9,750 bases of DNA from Pseudomonadota bacterium (GTDB lineage: Bacteria; Pseudomonadota; Gammaproteobacteria; Burkholderiales; Burkholderiaceae_D), in assembly GCA_023389425.1 (NCBI GenBank), contig JAEWEK010000300.1, forward strand, positions 1 to 9,750. The letters are read 5' to 3'. Within the stretch, counting starts at the first letter, position 1; the number at the start of each line of letters is the position of its first letter. The position numbers were made by a program, and so were the translations under genes. Shown here piece by piece: positions 6,746 through 9,750 of the stretch. The notes beneath the pieces were generated by a model. It made no database searches. It was given only the letters and a program-made list of their open reading frames with translations, and was not told where the DNA came from.

Positions 6746-7732
6746 TCAACCTTCGTCACGCCAACGGCGGATGCGGATGGCGCCAAACAGCATGGCCGCG
6801 CCGGCCGCCGCGCCGATCCACGCGTCGGGCGACGCCAGCGTCGACCACGACTGGGTGACCAGTCCATTGATGCTCAGGCCCATCTTGCCCGGCAACATAA
6901 GCGCTTCCGGCGATACCGTCTGGTACTGGAACCAGATGCCCGGGATCACGCCGGTCAGGCCGTGCGCGACGATGTCCTTCGCCACCAGGAACAGCGGGCC
7001 GCCGCCTTCAACCTCGATGCCGTAGATCAGGTAGCTCAGCCAGCGCACGATCAACAGCGCGACCAAGGGCGCAGCAACTGCCCACAGGAACACCTTCGAC
7101 CGCGCCCAGCTCGACACCAGCATCAGCCAGCCGATGGTCGGCAGGGCCCAGACCACGTAGACCGGGAGCAGGCTCAGCAAACCGAGCGGCGCCAGGTAGA
7201 GGTTGGGACTGGCGATCACGTAGCTGAACAGGTTGACGCCGTGGAAAGTCAGCACCGTGCAGCCCGCGAACAGCAAGACCAGCGACAGGGCGACCGCGAT
7301 CACGCCCGTGATGACCGGGCTGACGACGGCGGCGGTCAGTACCTTGGACAGCACGCTCATCTCGTCCGAGACCGGCAGCGACTTCCAGAACAGGATGCTG
7401 CGGTCGCGGCGCTCGTCGTACAGCGCGCCCATGCAGTACCAGAACACCACCACGGCCAGCATCAGGAACAGCGGGGCCGACACGAACAGGTAGGCGCTGG
7501 TGGCGATTTCCGCCATCTTGGCCTGCATGTCCAGCGGCAGGCCATGGATGACGGCGGCGCCGTCGACGTGCTGGCCGTTGACTTTCATGTTGAACAGGCG
7601 CACCGTCTTGCCGAAAATGAGGGAGGCGACCATCGTCGCCAGCATCAGGCCCGCGACCACCAGCGGCGCAATGTACATCGAACCCTTGTGCTCCCAGAAC
7701 TCACGGCGGAGCAGCCATTTCATCGTCTTCAT
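6746..7732 (-). CDS. ABC-2 type transporter permease
   Basis: Integral inner-membrane protein of 328 residues and partner of the ATPase encoded just upstream. Six hydrophobic segments are visible at about 20-41, 79-103, 129-157, 181-207, 212-235 and 303-321, the usual count for one ABC-2 half-transporter. A larger soluble loop (about 42-78) lies between the first two, and another (about 236-300) before the last. The cytoplasmic motif YDERRDRSILFWKSLPVSD (105-123) is typical of ABC-2 permeases that pair with GntR-linked ATPases and probably contacts the ATPase. The start ATG 7732 overlaps the ATPase stop as ATGA and has AAAGGAA 8 nt upstream; M4 is a possible alternative. The substrate is unknown; export of a toxic, antibiotic-like or envelope molecule is inferred from the family only. 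Confidence 0.88.
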   Translation of the reverse strand: MKTMKWLLRREFWEHKGSMYIAPLVVAGLMLATMVASLIFGKTVRLFNMKVNGQHVDGAAVIHGLPLDMQAKMAEIATSAYLFVSAPLFLMLAVVVFWYCMGALYDERRDRSILFWKSLPVSDEMSVLSKVLTAAVVSPVITGVIAVALSLVLLFAGCTVLTFHGVNLFSYVIASPNLYLAPLGLLSLLPVYVVWALPTIGWLMLVSSWARSKVFLWAVAAPLVALLIVRWLSYLIYGIEVEGGGPLFLVAKDIVAHGLTGVIPGIWFQYQTVSPEALMLPGKMGLSINGLVTQSWSTLASPDAWIGAAAGAAMLFGAIRIRRWRDEG

Positions 7733-8601
7733 GCGTAAGTTCCTTTCATCGTCGCCACGAACAGGTCGGCAACGCTGGGGTTGCGGGTTTCGCCGAGCGC
7801 GGCCAGCTGGGCGCGCGAGACGGCGTTCGGGCCGCGCGTATCGAACAGCATCACGGCCTTGCCGAACACGGTGCGGGTGTCGAGCGGCGCCAGCGCGTTG
7901 GCGGCGGTCACCTTGTCGGCCGGGACCATGACCTCGGTGTAGCGCTCGCCGATTTCGTCCATCGACGCGGACAGGACGATCTTGCCGTCGCGGATGAACA
8001 TCAGGTCGGTCAGGATGTGCTCGACTTCTTCCACCTGGTGGGTGGTGATGACGATGGTTTTTTCCTCGTCAAAATAGTCTTCGAGCAGATTCTGGTAGAA
8101 CTGCTTGCGGTAGATGATGTCCAGGCCCAGGGTCGGCTCGTCCAGCACCAGCAGGCGGGCGTCGATCGCCATCACCAGCGCCAGGTGCAGCTGCACGATC
8201 ATGCCCTTGGACATTTGCTTGACCTTCATCGACGGCGTCAGCTTGGTGTGCGCGAGGTAGCGTTCGGCCTTGGCGCGGTCGAAGCGCGGGTGCACGCCGG
8301 CCACGAAATCGATGGCATCGGCCACACGCAACCAGCGCGGCAGGATGGCGACGTCGGCGATGAAGCACACGTCCTGCATCAGCTCGTTGCGCTGGGTGCG
8401 CGGGTCCTTGCCCAGCACGCTCAGTTCGCCGTCGAAGGGGATCAGGCCCAGCGCGGCCTTCAGCGTGGTGGTCTTGCCCGAGCCGTTGGGACCGATCAGG
8501 CCGATGATGCGGCCGGCGGGGATGTCGAAGTTCAGGTTGTCGACGGCCAGTTGCTTGCCGTAGCGCTTGGTCAGGCCTTTGGCGGAAATGATGGCGCTCA
8601 T
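7729..8601 (-). CDS. ABC transporter ATP-binding protein
   Basis: Cytoplasmic ATPase of 290 residues that powers the adjacent permease. Walker A GPNGSGKT is at 37-44, Walker B LLVLDE at 150-155, the D-loop LGLD at 158-161 and the H-loop histidine at 188 (TTHQ). The signature motif is MSKGM (130-134) rather than LSGGQ, and the Q-loop position reads FIADVAI with no glutamine. Both deviations are known among GntR-linked ABC-2 ATPases such as the YtrB type. The C-terminal 70 residues are a divergent accessory domain. The ATG at 8601 overlaps the gntR stop (ATGA) and has GGAGGT at 8607-8612 with 5-nt spacing. A longer in-frame start at 8685 would lie inside gntR and adds a non-homologous Arg/Pro-rich extension, so it was rejected. 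Confidence 0.93.
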   Translation of the reverse strand: MSAIISAKGLTKRYGKQLAVDNLNFDIPAGRIIGLIGPNGSGKTTTLKAALGLIPFDGELSVLGKDPRTQRNELMQDVCFIADVAILPRWLRVADAIDFVAGVHPRFDRAKAERYLAHTKLTPSMKVKQMSKGMIVQLHLALVMAIDARLLVLDEPTLGLDIIYRKQFYQNLLEDYFDEEKTIVITTHQVEEVEHILTDLMFIRDGKIVLSASMDEIGERYTEVMVPADKVTAANALAPLDTRTVFGKAVMLFDTRGPNAVSRAQLAALGETRNPSVADLFVATMKGTYA

Positions 8602-8966
8602 GCGGTACCTCCGTGTTCGGCGTCCGCCAGCAGGCGCGCCGGATCGATGCCGAGGCGGCGGATGCGTTCGAGCATGGCGGGCCATTCCTCGCGCATGAAG
8701 CGTTCGCGCTCGCTTGCGAGCAATTTTTCGCTAGCACCTTCAGTGACGTACATGCCGATACCCCTTCTTTTTTCCACGAGTTGTTCGTCCACCAGTTCCT
8801 GGTACGCCTTGGACACGGTGATCGGGTTGAGCTGGTACTCCGCCGCCACCTGGCGCACCGAGGGCAGCGGATCGCCAGCCTTGAGCACGCCGTCGAGCAT
8901 CATGCCGACCACGCGCTCCTTGAGCTGGCGGTAAATGGGTGTGTTGTCGTTCCAGCCGACTGTCAT
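8598..8966 (-). CDS. GntR-family transcriptional regulator, YtrA subfamily
   Basis: The protein has 122 residues. The N-terminal winged helix-turn-helix (about 10-76) contains PIYRQLKERV, the GntR signature PLPSVRQVAAEYQLNPITVSKAYQEL split between 33 and 58, and the wing GIGMYV. The short helical C-terminus (about 77-114) is of the YtrA type, with no FadR, HutC or MocR effector domain. YtrA repressors usually control the ABC operon they head and are released by envelope stress or peptide antibiotics. That role is inferred here from position: first gene, ATGA overlap with the ATPase, and a large inverted repeat over its promoter. The start ATG 8966 has GGGAGG at 8971-8976 with 4-nt spacing. 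Confidence 0.94.
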   Translation of the reverse strand: MTVGWNDNTPIYRQLKERVVGMMLDGVLKAGDPLPSVRQVAAEYQLNPITVSKAYQELVDEQLVEKRRGIGMYVTEGASEKLLASERERFMREEWPAMLERIRRLGIDPARLLADAEHGGTA

Positions 8967-8984
8967 GCGGCCTCCCTATTGTTG

Positions 8985-9042
8985 ACTTTACTACACGATC
9001 GGACCACTTTGCTGATGTGATGAAGTGGTGTTGTAGTGAAGT
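8985..9042. promoter_or_regulatory. Nested inverted repeat, candidate GntR operator / leader hairpin
   Basis: Outer arms ACTTTACTACA (8985-8995) and TGTAGTGAAGT (9032-9042) match in 10 of 11 positions. Inner arms ACCACTT (9003-9009) and AAGTGGT (9023-9029) match perfectly. The right outer arm overlaps the -10 of the gntR promoter, and most of the structure lies in the presumed 5' leader, so a bound dimer could block initiation. It could also act as an RNA hairpin. The operator role is inference from the YtrA family. Confidence 0.62.
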
Positions 9043-9067
9043 ATAACAGTACGTCTTGACGTGTCAA
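9040..9067 (-). promoter_or_regulatory. Sigma-70 promoter of the gntR-ABC operon
   Basis: On the minus strand there is a perfect -35 TTGACA (9062-9067), a 16-bp spacer and a -10 TATACT (9040-9045). Predicted start is near 9033, giving a leader of about 66 nt. The -35 is embedded in a small palindrome, TTGAC-N2-GTCAA (9056-9067), which could be a second protein site. This is the only strong promoter seen for the five minus-strand genes. Confidence 0.8.
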
Positions 9068-9108
9068 CACATTTTTGTGAGGAGTGCTGAAATCGAAAGA
9101 AGAGAGAA

Positions 9109-9138
9109 CGTCATTCCCGCGGAAGCGGCAATCCCATT
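9109..9138 (-). repeat. REP-like palindromic repeat, copy D (reverse)
   Basis: Begins CGTCATTCCCGC and ends AATCCCATT, the reverse orientation of copies A and E. The inner hairpin is imperfect: the second arm reads GCGGCAA where the other copies have GCGGGAA. It pairs with copy E as an inverted repeat of about 30-bp arms around a 27-bp centre, in the opposite order to the A-B pair. Confidence 0.82.
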
Positions 9139-9164
9139 GCGGGCGCGTACAGCCAGCGCGAGCA

Positions 9165-9196
9165 AAATGGGGTTCCCGCCTGCGCGGGAACGACGG
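9165..9196 (+). repeat. REP-like palindromic repeat, copy E (forward)
   Basis: Runs from AAATGGGGTTCCCGCC to GCGGGAACGACGG, with inner hairpin TTCCCGC-CTGC-GCGGGAA. All 32 bases match the reverse complement of copy B (3503-3534). It ends 8 bp past the lpxH stop and may act as the 3' boundary of that transcript. Confidence 0.88.
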
Positions 9197-9204
9197 ATGG
9201 GTAG

Positions 9205-9750
9205 TTAAGCGAGGTCGGCCAGCCCGTGCACCGAAAGCTCGCCATCTTCCGAGAGTGCGATCCATCCGCCGCGCTGCGGCTCGGCGTCGAGCTCCCAGTC
9301 GGGCAGCACAAAACGGCGGCGCCGGCCGTGCCGGTGGAGCTTCGGCCGGTGAGTATGGCCGTGGATGACGACGTCGGCGCCGGTGGCGTCGAACAGCGCG
9401 TCGATCGCGTCCGGCGCCACGTCCATGATCTCGTAGGATTTGGTGGCGTGCGCTTCGCGGCTGCCTTCGCGCAGCCCGGCGATGATCTGCTTGCGCTGCG
9501 CCAGCGGCAGCCCGAGGAATTGCTGCTGCCAGGCCGGGTCGCGCACCTGCGCGCGGAAGGCCATGTATTTGATGTCGGCGGTGCACTCGGCATCGCCATG
9601 GACCAGTGCGATCCTGGTGCCGCCAGCCGTCATGACGTGCGGCTCGGCCAGCAACGTCAATCCCGCCGCCCGCGCGAAGCCTTCGCCGACGAGAAAATCG
9701 CGATTGCCCGCAATCCAGAAGATCTCGACGCCGCCATCGGCCAGCGCACG
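9205..9750 (-). CDS. lpxH: UDP-2,3-diacylglucosamine diphosphatase LpxH, C-terminal part (cut by window edge)
   Basis: Hydrolyses UDP-2,3-diacylglucosamine to lipid X in the fourth step of lipid A synthesis; a peripheral inner-membrane metallophosphoesterase. The frame is open from 9750 to the TAA at 9205-9207, giving 181 residues of an enzyme that is usually about 240-270 long. The N-terminal DxH and GDxF metal motifs lie outside. Visible are IFWIAGNRDFL (metal-binding N, fragment residues 10-20), LVHGD, the LpxH-specific block SREAHATKSYEIMDV and the C-terminal IHGHTHRP with metal-binding histidines. A TTG at 9660 could look like a start, but homology clearly continues upstream of it. The right-hand neighbour cannot be seen. 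Confidence 0.93.
   Translation of the reverse strand, partial: RALADGGVEIFWIAGNRDFLVGEGFARAAGLTLLAEPHVMTAGGTRIALVHGDAECTADIKYMAFRAQVRDPAWQQQFLGLPLAQRKQIIAGLREGSREAHATKSYEIMDVAPDAIDALFDATGADVVIHGHTHRPKLHRHGRRRRFVLPDWELDAEPQRGGWIALSEDGELSVHGLADLA

Noticed and set aside
6482..7738. 418-codon plus-strand frame opposite the permease
   Set aside because: His/Gln/Arg/Asp-rich shadow; the minus strand encodes a six-segment membrane protein with a good ribosome-binding site.
7981..8220. ABC ATPase as a degenerate pseudogene because LSGGQ and the Q-loop Gln are missing
   Set aside because: Walker A, Walker B, D-loop and H-loop are intact, and MSKGM-type signatures are usual in this ABC-2 subgroup.

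Overview
The window looks like chromosomal DNA from a GC-rich betaproteobacterium. The best guess is Oxalobacteraceae (Massilia, Duganella or Telluria type), inferred from the style of the RNase R, RlmB, CysE and YceH proteins and from dispersed TTCCCGC/GCGGGAA repeats. No database search was possible, so the taxonomy is an inference.

Layout. A tRNA-Leu(CAG) gene runs off the left edge on the minus strand behind a near-consensus promoter (1-108). Divergent from it is a housekeeping run on the plus strand: rnr (RNase R) and rlmB (23S rRNA Gm2251 methyltransferase), 3 bp apart and surely cotranscribed. A 216-bp gap follows with an inverted pair of REP-like repeats. Then come cysE (serine O-acetyltransferase) and, 8 bp later, yceH (DUF480), which converges on a minus-strand block across a 32-bp gap containing a third REP-like hairpin.

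The minus-strand block (8966 down to 5106) reads as one unit: a YtrA-type GntR repressor, an ABC ATPase and an ABC-2 type permease, joined by ATGA overlaps. After a strong UUCG-capped hairpin come two tandem paralogous secreted proteins of a family I do not recognise. The GntR gene has a near-consensus promoter whose -10 overlaps a large nested inverted repeat, the expected layout for autorepression. This is the most accessory-looking and least explained part of the window.

Beyond the promoter lies a second REP-like inverted pair (9109-9196). One member has 32 bases identical to a repeat behind rlmB about 5.6 kb away. The right edge holds the C-terminal 181 residues of LpxH on the minus strand. 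I found no transposase, CRISPR array, phage gene or other known mobile gene. No wholly new system is demonstrated. The best candidate for something undescribed is the pair of secreted paralogs coupled to the GntR/ABC exporter-like operon.
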